Origin: Arcobacter lacus
GTDB lineage: Bacteria > Campylobacterota > Campylobacteria > Campylobacterales > Arcobacteraceae
Direction of reading: 5' to 3'
NCBI RefSeq assembly: GCF_003063295.1
Contig: NZ_MUXF01000001.1
Span: forward strand, 310,001-374,000
Length of the DNA stretch: 64,000 bases
The notes under the pieces are model-generated. The model had not been told where the DNA came from, ran no database searches, and worked only from the letters and a program-made list of their open reading frames with translations. Shown one piece after another: positions 37,131 to 45,617 of the stretch (the first letter of the stretch is position 1; the number at the start of each line of letters is the position of its first letter). The translations under genes and the position numbers were made by a program.

Positions 37131-37558
37131 TTAAATAAAGATTTATGCTCAATCTTTGTACATTTATTTTGTACGACATTAAGTCCTGATTCTTTTGCCT
37201 TTAAAGCAGCTTCATTGTTTGCTAGACCTAATTGAAACCAAACAGTTTTAACATCACCTCTTTTTATTGCTTCATCAACAATTAAAGCAATTGCATCAGG
37301 TTTTCTAAAAATATCAACCATATCAATACTAAACGGTATTTCGCTCAAGCTTCTATAAACTTTTTCTCCTAAAATAGTATCTTCTTTTGGATAAACAGGA
37401 ACTATTTTAAATCCAACACTTTGTAAATAAGCTGCAACTATATTTGAAGCTTTAGTAGGATCTGGTGAAAGCCCAGCTACTGCTATTGTTTTTGTATTTT
37501 TAAAAATTTCTAAAATTTCTTCACTTTTTGAATTAATTGTCGGGAATTCACACTCCAT
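37127..37558 (-). CDS. CoA-binding domain protein (YccU-like)
   Basis: The 143-residue Rossmann-fold protein has TIAVAGLSPDPTKASNIVAAYLQSVGFKIVPVYP and VWFQLGLANNEAALKAKESG, the signature of small CoA-binding proteins such as E. coli YccU. The biological role of this family is unclear. Its stop overlaps the kinase stop tail to tail by 4 bp. The DHH phosphoesterase gene lies 10 bp upstream on the same strand. Confidence 0.88.
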   Translation of the reverse strand: MECEFPTINSKSEEILEIFKNTKTIAVAGLSPDPTKASNIVAAYLQSVGFKIVPVYPKEDTILGEKVYRSLSEIPFSIDMVDIFRKPDAIALIVDEAIKRGDVKTVWFQLGLANNEAALKAKESGLNVVQNKCTKIEHKSLFN

Positions 37559-37568
37559 TTATTCTCCT

Positions 37569-38606
37569 TTATGATAAATTATCTAACTTTTCTTGTACAT
37601 ATTTTTTTACTTCTAAAATATCTATTGATTCTTTAAAATCTTCAAACTTACAACCACTCGCATTTACGTGACCTCCACCATTTGCAAGTTTTGCAGCAAG
37701 AAGAGAAACATCAAGTTTTCCATCAGCTCTAAATGAAGCGTTTCCTTTTTTATTTATATCAATAAAAAAATCATAATCACTATTTGCTCTTAGAAAAGTA
37801 TTTGCTGGAATTGAAATAGAGCCTAAACAGTAAGTTAGAAGCCCTTTTTGTCCTTTATAAAAAATTGTTAACTCATCTTTTATATCAGCTAAACATTTTA
37901 CAAGATAAACAGCACTTAGATTGTCTAAAGTATCATCAATATCATCAAGTTTTAAAAACTCTTTTTTCATAAAATGTACTTCATTATCAAGTTTTATATG
38001 TCCATTTTCTTCATCCAAAAACTTTATAGCATTTTTAAGTAAATAAAATTTAAACTCTCTATTCAAATTTGCAAATAAAATATTATTTATCTCTTTAACT
38101 TTAGTTATCATAGACATTAACACTTTTCCAAATTCAAAATTCTTTGTTTCATTTTCAAGCCAAATATCAACTGCGTTTATAGCTTTAACTAAAGGAGCTA
38201 AATAACTAATTGGAGCATTAAACTCCTCAACCATATAGTCATAAACTATTTGTGTTGCACATCTTTTATCATCTAAATAATACCAAGAAAATTTCTCAGA
38301 ACTTTTTTTACCAGTTATGTGATGATCTAATAATTGTAATTTTATATCAAATCCATCATTCAAAAGCTCATTTATATCTTTATCTAATTCTTCACTTTCT
38401 TGTAAAGTTAAATTTAAATCGCTAATAATAAAAAGTATTTTTTCATCTTTACAATTTTTTATATCATCAAGTACTTTTTTTATAGATAATTTTACTTCTA
38501 AACCATAATTTGCATTATAAAAAATAGCATCTTTAAAAAATTCATTAGTTACTAGTTGACAACCATAACCATCTAAATCTGTATGTGAAATATGAAATAA
38601 CTTCAT
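37569..38606 (-). CDS. DHH-family phosphoesterase
   Basis: The 345-residue protein carries metal-binding motifs HTDLDGYG (7-14), LLDHHITG (near 113) and, in the DHHA1 domain, LANGGGHVNASGC (near 310). This is the NrnA/RecJ-related layout of enzymes that degrade short RNAs or pAp; a strictly defined substrate cannot be read from sequence. It overlaps the Rrf2 regulator stop by one base, so the regulator may control it. Confidence 0.85.
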   Translation of the reverse strand: MKLFHISHTDLDGYGCQLVTNEFFKDAIFYNANYGLEVKLSIKKVLDDIKNCKDEKILFIISDLNLTLQESEELDKDINELLNDGFDIKLQLLDHHITGKKSSEKFSWYYLDDKRCATQIVYDYMVEEFNAPISYLAPLVKAINAVDIWLENETKNFEFGKVLMSMITKVKEINNILFANLNREFKFYLLKNAIKFLDEENGHIKLDNEVHFMKKEFLKLDDIDDTLDNLSAVYLVKCLADIKDELTIFYKGQKGLLTYCLGSISIPANTFLRANSDYDFFIDINKKGNASFRADGKLDVSLLAAKLANGGGHVNASGCKFEDFKESIDILEVKKYVQEKLDNLS

Positions 38607-39004
38607 TATGCAATATCTTTTAGAGTTAATTTTGATAAAAAATCATTTACTTTAAATTGTAGATTATTTAATAAAGGCCAAATTGTACAAAATTTTGCTT
38701 TATTATTTGGACAACTTTGTAAAGATGGTGAACACTCAAAAACCATAGGCATTCTTTCTTCAGCAGCTTCAACTATTTCCAAAACTGTAATATCTTCCAA
38801 AGGTTTTTTTAATAAAAATCCACCATTTACTCCTCTATGAGATATTACAAGTTCGTGTTTTGCTAGATTTTGCATAATTTTTGCTAAAAATGATTTTGAT
38901 ATATCTAATTCTTTTGATAAAACATCAACATTCTTTGGTTCACTGCTTTTTGCAATAGATATCAAAGAAAGTAATGCATACTCACTCTTTTTTGTTAATA
39001 ACAT
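38606..39004 (-). CDS. Rrf2-family transcriptional regulator with three conserved cysteines
   Basis: The 132-residue protein has the Rrf2 winged-helix start MLLTKKSEYALLSLISIAKS, recognition segment SKSFLAKIMQNLAKHELV, and the wing SHRGVNGGFLLKKP. Cysteines at 91, 98 and 106 (ECSPSLQSCPNNKAKFCTIW) probably bind an Fe-S cluster, but the spacing Cx6Cx7C differs from Cx5Cx5C of IscR. It is co-translated with the DHH gene and downstream of the rpsO terminator. Likely signals are iron, oxygen or NO. Confidence 0.88.
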   Translation of the reverse strand: MLLTKKSEYALLSLISIAKSSEPKNVDVLSKELDISKSFLAKIMQNLAKHELVISHRGVNGGFLLKKPLEDITVLEIVEAAEERMPMVFECSPSLQSCPNNKAKFCTIWPLLNNLQFKVNDFLSKLTLKDIA

Positions 39005-39075
39005 ATTATAAATTCCAATCTATTTTATTTTGTCTTTATTTTACAAGAACTATTATTAATACTTCTTATTGAGGC

Positions 39076-39115
39076 AAAAAAAAAGGGATTGTAGAAAACT
39101 ACAACCCCTTTTTTT
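39076..39115 (-). terminator. Rho-independent terminator of rpsO (usable in both directions)
   Basis: GGGATTGTAG and CTACAACCCC form a 10-bp stem with one mismatch and an AAAA loop, flanked by A-runs and T-runs on both sides. It lies 17 bp after the rpsO stop on the minus strand. Confidence 0.85.
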
Positions 39116-39131
39116 AATAAGAAATATAAAA

Positions 39132-39404
39132 TTATTTAGCTCTAATTCCTAAAGCACTTACAATATCAGTAAATCTAGCATAATCTGTTCTTTTTAAGTA
39201 TGCTAATAATCTTTTTCTTTTTCCAACCATTTTTAAAAGACCTAATCTTGAAGAGTGATCTTTTTTAAACACTTTTAAGTGCTCAGTTAAAACCTTAATT
39301 TGTTCGCTTAATAAAGCAATTTGAACTTCTGATGAACCTGTATCACCATCTTTTTTTCCGTATTTTGCAATAATAGATGCTTTTACTTCCTGATCTAAAG
39401 CCAT
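39132..39404 (-). CDS. rpsO: 30S ribosomal protein S15
   Basis: The protein has 90 residues, the usual S15 length, with the family pattern [41 protein letters not shown] and LKRTDYARF. It binds 16S rRNA helices 20-22. It is a single-gene unit with GGAGGT upstream of the ATG and a strong terminator after it. Confidence 0.98.
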   Translation of the reverse strand: MALDQEVKASIIAKYGKKDGDTGSSEVQIALLSEQIKVLTEHLKVFKKDHSSRLGLLKMVGKRKRLLAYLKRTDYARFTDIVSALGIRAK

Positions 39405-39490
39405 TTTGACCTCCTAATAGGTATATGTGAATTTTTCATTTACAAAAATGAAACTGGATTCTATAAAAAAAATACTTTATTTTCGTTTAA

Positions 39491-40411
39491 TCAATTTAAT
39501 CTTTGCCAAGCTTCATCCAAGGATTTAACTCTGTTAGCAAATAAAAGAATTAAAGCAATATTAAACTTCGCAAGTTTTAATGTATTATTATCTGGATTTT
39601 TTATGATATTTAATGATTCTTCTAAAGTTATATTATTAAACTCTTCTCGATAGTCTATACCAAAATCTTTTAAAGAAAAACTACTTTCAATGATATTTTT
39701 GTCTTCTTTCATCCAATATTTACCATCTTTAAAAACTTCTGGACTTCCCTCACTACCTTTTAAAACTACGACCTTTTTAAAGTGAGAAGAGAAAATATCT
39801 AAATATTTTTGAACATAAGGTTTGTGAAAAGCTGTAGTCACTCCATATTCACTTAGACTTGGATTTAAAAGTCTTTCTACTGTATTAAAAGCTGTTCTCA
39901 AACCTAACTCTTGTCTTAAAGCTGTCATATCACTTAATTCTTTTAAATATTCTACCCTATTAAAATAATGAATATATTGACCTTGATCAATATGTAAAAA
40001 AATATCTTTTGTTGTTATTCCAACTTTTGCAGGTTGTAAATAATCACCTGAAATAACTAAATTTAGTCTTTTTACATCTTGGTTATTTTTATAAAAATTT
40101 TTTAAAACTTCTTCATATAATGGAAATAAAAATGGATTTTCACATCTTCCATCAAAAGAGTATCCAAGTTCGATAGAATCTTCTATTTTTTTAAATTTCA
40201 TAAATTTTCTAAGTGCTAAAATTGCACCTTTTAATTCTTCATTTGTTTCATATTTTGTTCTCCAACCTATCAAAAATGCTGCAGCTTGAGCAGGAGTTAC
40301 TTTATTTAATAATATTTGTTCTATTGCGTCAGCAGTTTCATCTATAGTTAAATCTTTATTTCCTTTTGGACCTGTTGCTACAGCTTTTATATATTTCTTA
40401 AAATTCATCAC
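39491..40411 (-). CDS. TrpD2-like / anthranilate phosphoribosyltransferase-related protein
   Basis: The 306-residue protein begins with the N-terminal helical domain typical of the fold (LTIDETADAIEQILLNKVTP, QAAAFLIGWRTKYETNEELKG). The phosphoribosyl-diphosphate loop GTGGD of true TrpD is absent; the equivalent region reads SFDGRCENPFLFP. LRQELGLRTAFNTVERLLNPSLS is conserved. This suggests the TrpD2/YbiB branch, reported to bind nucleic acids, rather than tryptophan biosynthesis. No trp genes are nearby. It is divergent from cobA. Confidence 0.75.
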   Translation of the reverse strand: MMNFKKYIKAVATGPKGNKDLTIDETADAIEQILLNKVTPAQAAAFLIGWRTKYETNEELKGAILALRKFMKFKKIEDSIELGYSFDGRCENPFLFPLYEEVLKNFYKNNQDVKRLNLVISGDYLQPAKVGITTKDIFLHIDQGQYIHYFNRVEYLKELSDMTALRQELGLRTAFNTVERLLNPSLSEYGVTTAFHKPYVQKYLDIFSSHFKKVVVLKGSEGSPEVFKDGKYWMKEDKNIIESSFSLKDFGIDYREEFNNITLEESLNIIKNPDNNTLKLAKFNIALILLFANRVKSLDEAWQRLN

Positions 40412-40568
40412 ATTCCTTATAATATAGGGGTTTATTAATATTTTGAAAGCATAATATAGTATTACTTAAATCACTATATACTTTTAATATATTCAATTTT
40501 ATAGTTTTTATTTATTAAAAATTTTTAGATATAATTATTTAAAATGATTTATATAAGGAATAATTATT

Positions 40569-41303
40569 ATGGCAAAAGTATATTTAACAGGAGCAGGTCC
40601 TGGAGATGTTGAACTTCTTACTTTAAAAGCCGTAAAAGTTATTCAAAATGCTGATATTTTAATCTATGATAGACTAGTAAATCCTGAAATTTTAGAACTT
40701 GCAAAAGAAAAATGTGAACTAGTTTATGTGGGAAAAGAAGATAAAAAACACACTCTTCCACAAGAAGAAATAAATGAATTAATTTATCAAGCTTCTTTAA
40801 AATATGAAAATGTAGTAAGGCTAAAAGGAGGAGATCCTTTTGTTTTTGGAAGAGGAGCAGAAGAAGCTTTATATTTAAAACAAAGAGGAATAAAATTTGA
40901 AATAATTCCAGGAATTACTTCAGCAATAGCTGTTCCAGCATATGCTGGAATACCTGTAACTCACAGAGGGCTTACAACATCATTTAGAGTTGTAACAGGA
41001 CATGAAAATCCAAAGAAAAAGATATCTCAAATAGAGTGGGAAACTTTTTTAAATGATGAAACGATAATTTTTCTAATGGGCTATCACAATATTGAAATAA
41101 TCTCTTCAAAACTTCTAGCCTTGGGAAAAAGAAAAGATTATCCATGTGCAGTAATTTCAAAAGGAACAACAAAAGAACAGCAAGTTGTAATTGGTACTTT
41201 GGAAAATATTGTGGAAAAATCAAAAAATCTACCAACTCCAGTTATGATTGTAATAGGTGAAGTAGTAAATCTAAAAAATCAAATAGCGTGGTTTAATATT
41301 TAA
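40569..41303 (+). CDS. cobA: Uroporphyrinogen-III C-methyltransferase
   Basis: The 244-residue SAM-dependent enzyme makes precorrin-2 for sirohaem or cobalamin. Signatures: LTGAGPGDVELLTLKAVKVI (3-22), YDRLVNPEIL, RLKGGDPFVFGRGAEE, PGITSAIAVPAYAGIPVTHRG and FLMGYHNIE. It is stand-alone, not fused to CysG dehydrogenase domains. Upstream, ATATAGT (40454-40460) and ACTATAT (40473-40479) form an inverted repeat of unknown meaning. Confidence 0.93.
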   Translation: MAKVYLTGAGPGDVELLTLKAVKVIQNADILIYDRLVNPEILELAKEKCELVYVGKEDKKHTLPQEEINELIYQASLKYENVVRLKGGDPFVFGRGAEEALYLKQRGIKFEIIPGITSAIAVPAYAGIPVTHRGLTTSFRVVTGHENPKKKISQIEWETFLNDETIIFLMGYHNIEIISSKLLALGKRKDYPCAVISKGTTKEQQVVIGTLENIVEKSKNLPTPVMIVIGEVVNLKNQIAWFNI

Positions 41304-41406
41304 TAACAAAAAATATTGAGTTATTAAAAAGCATAATTTATTTAAAACTCTTATACTTAGCTTTATTATGATACAATTATTTAACATCTAAAAATTATTT
41401 TATTGC

Positions 41407-41432
41407 TCTCTTAAAAATAGTAAGAGAAGGAG
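41407..41432 (+). promoter_or_regulatory. Hairpin abutting the ribosome-binding site of the GGDEF-EAL gene
   Basis: TCTCTTA (41407-41413) pairs with TAAGAGA (41421-41427) over a 7-base loop, and the 3' arm runs straight into the Shine-Dalgarno AAGGAG (41427-41432). Folding could hinder ribosome loading. The structure is visible; the effect is inferred. Confidence 0.4.
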
Positions 41433-41437
41433 AACGT

Positions 41438-43054
41438 ATGAAGTCTATTATCGAACCAAAAAATCTTTTAAAACTTATATCTGAATATTCCCCTGATATG
41501 TTATGGATAAAAGATTTGGAAGGTCGATATTTATACGCAAATACTGCAATTTGTGATGGCTTATTAATGGCAAATCCAGATGAAGTTTTTGGAAAGGATG
41601 ATGCTTTTTTTGGGAAAAGAGTAAGAGAAAATCATCCTAATGAGTTAGAATATCACACTTTTGATTCATGTTCTAACTCAGATAAAGAAACTTTATCAGC
41701 CATGAAGCCCTTAAGATTTATAGAACAAGGTAATATAAAAGGTAAATTGACTTATCTTGAAGTGGATAAAGCTCCTTTTTTTGATGGAAATGGAAAATTA
41801 GTAGGAGTTATAGGAACAGCAAGAGACATTACTGAAAAAATCTTGCTAAAAGAAAAAAATGAAAAATTAGCTTATTATGATCAACTAACTGCACTACCAA
41901 ACAGACAAAAAATTATTCTAGATATAAACACAAACTCTCCAACGGCCTGTATTGTTTTTAATATAGATGATTTTAAAGAGATAAATGACTTTTTTGGAAC
42001 AGAAAATGCTGATAAAATTTTACAAGACATTGCAAGTAGATTTTTAGATTATAAATATATTGTTTATAGAATTGATGGTGATGAATTTGCTATTTTATTT
42101 TATGAAAATTTATCAATAGAAGAATTAAAATCTCAAGCACAAAAAATATTAACTTTATTTGATGAAGAACCTTTTCATGTTGAAGATCAAGTTATTTCAG
42201 TTGGTTTTTCTGTAGGTATTGCCAGAGCTAAAGATAATTTATTAACAAAAGTTGATATTGCAGTAAATAATGCAAAAAATTCTTCATCTGACATATCAGT
42301 TTATGAAGAGAGTGAAAATATAGAAAAAAAATATAAACAAAATTTGGAAATGGCTACTTCAATAAAAGAAGCCATCTTAGAAGATAGAATAGTTTGTCAT
42401 TATCAACCATTAATTGATATTATATCAGGAGAAATTTACTCTTTTGAAACATTGGTTAGAATGATAGATAAAGATGGAAATATAGTTCCTCCTGTAAAAT
42501 TCTTAGATTTCTCAAAAAAAGTAAAACTCTATTCAAGTATTACAAAAAAGGTTGTAAAAGAAGCTTGTCAAACTTTCAAACATAGAGATGAAAACTTTTC
42601 TATTAACTTAAATATTGCAGACATAAAAGATAAAGAGACTGTTAAAGAAATAATTAGAAATATCACTGAAACAAATACAGCATCAAGAGTAACCTTTGAA
42701 ATTTTAGAATCAGAAGGTATTGAAAACTATGATGAAGTGATTAGTTTTATCAATCAAATTAAAGCATTAGGTGCAAAAATTGCAATTGATGACTTTGGTA
42801 CAGGATATTCAAATTTTGAACATCTTTTAAGACTTGATGTAAACTATATAAAAATCGATGGTTCACTTATAAAAAATATAGCATCTGATGAAAAACATAG
42901 AATTATTGTTGAAACAATAGTAAGTTTTGCTAGAAGGATTGGTATTAAAACTGTTGCAGAATTTGTTGCTGATGAACAAATCTTAGAAATAATTAAAAAA
43001 ATTGGTGTTAGTTGTGCTCAAGGTTATTATATAGGTAAACCTGAAAAACTGTAA
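41438..43054 (+). CDS. PAS-GGDEF-EAL protein (cyclic-di-GMP signalling), degenerate GGDEF
   Basis: The 538-residue cytosolic protein has three domains: PAS (about 12-130: SPDMLWIKDLEGRYLYAN, GVIGTARDITEK), GGDEF (about 140-285) and EAL (about 305-535). The cyclase signature reads IDGDEF (Asp213 in place of the first Gly), so cyclase activity is doubtful. The EAL signature reads ETL (337-339), keeping the metal-binding Glu; other phosphodiesterase residues are present (DDFGTGYSN, YIKIDGSLI), although the loop after VAE is FVADE instead of GVE. A phosphodiesterase with a regulatory GGDEF domain is the best guess. It is followed 5 bp later by a small secreted protein gene. Confidence 0.9.
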   Translation: MKSIIEPKNLLKLISEYSPDMLWIKDLEGRYLYANTAICDGLLMANPDEVFGKDDAFFGKRVRENHPNELEYHTFDSCSNSDKETLSAMKPLRFIEQGNIKGKLTYLEVDKAPFFDGNGKLVGVIGTARDITEKILLKEKNEKLAYYDQLTALPNRQKIILDINTNSPTACIVFNIDDFKEINDFFGTENADKILQDIASRFLDYKYIVYRIDGDEFAILFYENLSIEELKSQAQKILTLFDEEPFHVEDQVISVGFSVGIARAKDNLLTKVDIAVNNAKNSSSDISVYEESENIEKKYKQNLEMATSIKEAILEDRIVCHYQPLIDIISGEIYSFETLVRMIDKDGNIVPPVKFLDFSKKVKLYSSITKKVVKEACQTFKHRDENFSINLNIADIKDKETVKEIIRNITETNTASRVTFEILESEGIENYDEVISFINQIKALGAKIAIDDFGTGYSNFEHLLRLDVNYIKIDGSLIKNIASDEKHRIIVETIVSFARRIGIKTVAEFVADEQILEIIKKIGVSCAQGYYIGKPEKL

Positions 43055-43059
43055 ATTTT

Positions 43060-43446
43060 ATGAATAAGTTATTTTTTTTCTTATTGTTTTTGACAATTTC
43101 CCTTTGGGCAGTAAACTTAGAGATTCAAAAAGCTTTTGCTGTTGGGATTTTTCATGAAAATGAAACTGGTGAAAATGTACAACATACAACCACTACAACT
43201 CAAGATTATAATGGAACTTGTTATACTAAAATAGTAATTTTAGGAAATTACAATAAAAATACAAATGTTCAAGTTAAAATTGGTGATTCAATTGGAGTTT
43301 ATCAAAGTTATATTCCAATTTACAACAAATTAACTAAAAAAATCTTTGGATATGAGTTAACATTTAAACATCAAAATGTATCAAAAGGATATTTTGAAGT
43401 AAAAGTAAATAATAAACTTTATGATTCAAAAGTTTTTGTAAAATAA
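43060..43446 (+). CDS. Small secreted protein of unknown function
   Basis: The 128-residue protein has a signal peptide (MNKLFFFLLFLTISLWAVN). The mature part of about 110 residues is predicted mostly beta, with a Thr run (QHTTTTTQDYNGTCY), a single Cys, and Ig-like strands (VQVKIGDSIGVYQSYIPIYN, GYFEVKVNNKLYDSK). I recognise no family. It begins 5 bp after the GGDEF-EAL gene, so the two are co-transcribed, and it precedes the nrf operon by 84 bp. Confidence 0.65.
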   Translation: MNKLFFFLLFLTISLWAVNLEIQKAFAVGIFHENETGENVQHTTTTTQDYNGTCYTKIVILGNYNKNTNVQVKIGDSIGVYQSYIPIYNKLTKKIFGYELTFKHQNVSKGYFEVKVNNKLYDSKVFVK

Positions 43447-43460
43447 TTTAAATTTTTATC

Positions 43461-43500
43461 TGAATAATTATTCATTTTTTAAGTCTATTTAACTTATAAT
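43461..43500 (+). promoter_or_regulatory. Palindrome and -10 element upstream of nrfH
   Basis: TGAATAATTATTCA (43461-43474) is a perfect 14-bp palindrome, and TATAAT lies at 43495-43500. The palindrome centre falls about 40 bp before the probable start of transcription, a place favoured by class II activators. The half-site spacing (TGA-N8-TCA) is not that of FNR or CRP (N6), so the regulator is not named. Confidence 0.4.
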
Positions 43501-43530
43501 GTTTTATGTCTCTTAATATAAGGATATACA

Positions 43531-44064
43531 GTGGAAAAAAACAAAAAAATAATTATCTATGGAGCAATTTTAAGTGCTATTATTGCTACTGGATTGTTTT
43601 TTTACACAATGTATACTTCTTCAATGTTATCATATCTTTCTAGTGATCCTAAAGCCTGTATTAACTGTCATGTTATGCATTCAGCTTATACAACTTGGGA
43701 TAATAGCTCACATAAAAATGTAGCAAAATGTATAGACTGTCACCTTCCAGTGGGAGATGAAGTCGCTAAGTATACTGCAAAAGCAATCGATGGATGGAAT
43801 CACTCAGTTGCATTTACTTTAAATACTTACAAAAACAACATTAGAATAAGTGATAATGCAGCAGAACGTGTACAAGCAAACTGTGTAAGATGTCATGCTG
43901 GAGTGAGTGAAACTGTGCAAAAAAATGCGAGTTCTTATCACAACAAGGGAAATTTCGATAAAGATCGAAAATGTTGGGAATGTCACAAATATGTACCACA
44001 TGGAAAAGTTAGAAGTTTAATTTCAACTCCATATAGTTTGGGAATAAAAGAACACTTAAAGTAA
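43531..44064 (+). CDS. nrfH: Cytochrome c nitrite reductase small subunit NrfH
   Basis: NrfH is a membrane-anchored tetrahaem cytochrome c of the NapC/NirT family that passes electrons from menaquinol to NrfA. The 177-residue protein starts with GTG after AAGGA, has one N-terminal helix (IIIYGAILSAIIATGLFFYT), and four haem sites: CINCH, CIDCH, CVRCH and CWECH. The nrfA gene follows after 13 bp. Confidence 0.95.
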   Translation: MEKNKKIIIYGAILSAIIATGLFFYTMYTSSMLSYLSSDPKACINCHVMHSAYTTWDNSSHKNVAKCIDCHLPVGDEVAKYTAKAIDGWNHSVAFTLNTYKNNIRISDNAAERVQANCVRCHAGVSETVQKNASSYHNKGNFDKDRKCWECHKYVPHGKVRSLISTPYSLGIKEHLK

Positions 44065-44077
44065 GAAGGGGAATATC

Positions 44078-45568
44078 ATGAAAAAGTATAAATTTTTATT
44101 TGCAATTTCTATAATTGCGATAGGATTAATGACGGTATTATTGGCTTCAATCAATGAGAAAAAAGAAGAAAAAGAGAGTCTATTAGCTGTTCCAAAAATG
44201 GAAAAATGGGAAACAAAAAATGAAGAGTTTAGAAAGTTCTATCCAAGAGAATTTGATTCATGGAAACAAACAAAAAACTCAGATCAAATAGATGATATGT
44301 TAAAACTACATCCAGAAATGGTTGTTTTATGGGCAGGTTATGCGTTTTCAAAAGATTATAATGCACCAAGAGGTCACTTTTATGCGATTGACGATGTAAG
44401 TAATTCTTTAAGAACAGGTGCACCAACAGATAAAGAAAGTGGTCCTCTACCAAGTGCCTGCTGGACATGTAAATCGCCTGATGTTCCAAGAATTATGCAC
44501 GAACAAGGAAACAATGAATATTTCACAGGAAAATGGGCAAAATATGGTGCTGATATAGTAAATCCTATAGGTTGTGTAGATTGTCACAATCCAGAAACAA
44601 TGGAACTTCAAGTTGGAAGAAGTTATTTAAATGATGCTTTAAAAGCTGAAGGCAAAAGCCCTACTTTAGCAACAGCAACGCAACAAGATATGAGAACATT
44701 AGTTTGTGCACAATGTCACGTTGAATACTATTTCAAAAAAACTCCTTTAGAAAATGGTAAAACAGCTATGGCAGTAACTTTACCTTGGGCAAATGGAACT
44801 ACAGTTGAAGATATGGAAAAATATTATGACACAATTGAATTTAGTGATTGGGTACATCAAGTTTCTAAAACTCCAATGATAAAAGCGCAACACCCAGAAT
44901 ATGAAACTTGGAAAACAGGAGCTCATGGAAGAAATAATGTTTCTTGTGCAGATTGTCACATGCCATATACTCAAGAAGGTGGTATAAAATATACGGATCA
45001 TAAAATTGGTAATCCTTTAGAAAATATGGATAAAACTTGTATGAACTGTCACAGAGTTAGTGAAAAATCTCTATTAGCAAATATTCAAGATAAAAAAGCA
45101 AGAAAAGATGATCTTAACCAAAAAGCAATGGAACAAATTGTGGCTGCTCACTTAGAAGCTGGAAAAGCTTGGGAAGTTGGAGCAACACCAGAAGAGATGA
45201 AAGATATTTTGACTGATATTAGACATGCTCAATGGAGATGGGATTTTGCAGCAGCTTCTCATGCAGCATTTTTCCATGCACCAGAAGAGACTTTAAAAAC
45301 TTTAGGAACAGCTATTGAAAAAGCAGGAAATGCAAGAATCAAATTAGCTAAAGTTTTAGCAAAACATGGTGTAACAGATTATAAAGCACCTACAATTATT
45401 GATAAAAAACAAGCTCAAGAATTGATTGGTTTACCAATGGGAAAACTAATTGAAGAGAAAAAACAGTTTACAAACGGTTTACTTAAAGATTGGAAAAATG
45501 AAGCAGAACAAAAAGGGCTTTACAATCCAAAAAGTAGAGAAGGCGTAGAAACTAAAACTTCATATTAA
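44078..45568 (+). CDS. nrfA: Ammonia-forming cytochrome c nitrite reductase NrfA
   Basis: NrfA reduces nitrite to ammonia with six electrons in the periplasm. The 496-residue protein has an uncleaved or cleaved N-terminal hydrophobic segment (FLFAISIIAIGLMTVLLAS) and five haem-binding motifs: the special active-site CWTCK (128-132) and four CxxCH (CVDCH, CAQCH, CADCH, CMNCH). The lysine-ligated haem requires a dedicated lyase, and a CcsBA-type gene follows, as in Wolinella. AAGGGG serves as ribosome-binding site. A 12-bp hairpin follows the stop. Confidence 0.97.
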   Translation: MKKYKFLFAISIIAIGLMTVLLASINEKKEEKESLLAVPKMEKWETKNEEFRKFYPREFDSWKQTKNSDQIDDMLKLHPEMVVLWAGYAFSKDYNAPRGHFYAIDDVSNSLRTGAPTDKESGPLPSACWTCKSPDVPRIMHEQGNNEYFTGKWAKYGADIVNPIGCVDCHNPETMELQVGRSYLNDALKAEGKSPTLATATQQDMRTLVCAQCHVEYYFKKTPLENGKTAMAVTLPWANGTTVEDMEKYYDTIEFSDWVHQVSKTPMIKAQHPEYETWKTGAHGRNNVSCADCHMPYTQEGGIKYTDHKIGNPLENMDKTCMNCHRVSEKSLLANIQDKKARKDDLNQKAMEQIVAAHLEAGKAWEVGATPEEMKDILTDIRHAQWRWDFAAASHAAFFHAPEETLKTLGTAIEKAGNARIKLAKVLAKHGVTDYKAPTIIDKKQAQELIGLPMGKLIEEKKQFTNGLLKDWKNEAEQKGLYNPKSREGVETKTSY

Positions 45569-45571
45569 TAA

Positions 45572-45599
45572 AATTAAGAGAAGACTTCTTCTCTTAATT
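45572..45599 (+). terminator. Perfect 12-bp intercistronic hairpin between nrfA and nrfI
   Basis: AATTAAGAGAAG (45572-45583) and CTTCTCTTAATT (45588-45599) pair fully around a 4-base loop, starting 3 bases after the nrfA stop. It is followed by CTTTC, a weak U tract. It probably stabilises nrfHA mRNA or partly terminates transcription, so that the lyase is made at lower level than the reductase. Confidence 0.6.
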
Positions 45600-45617
45600 C
45601 TTTCAAAAAGAGTACAA

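Noticed and set aside
40454-40479. Inverted repeat ATATAGT...ACTATAT upstream of cobA as an operator
   Set aside because: Arms are only A/T-rich heptamers with a 12-base gap in very AT-rich DNA, so chance is likely; noted under cobA only.
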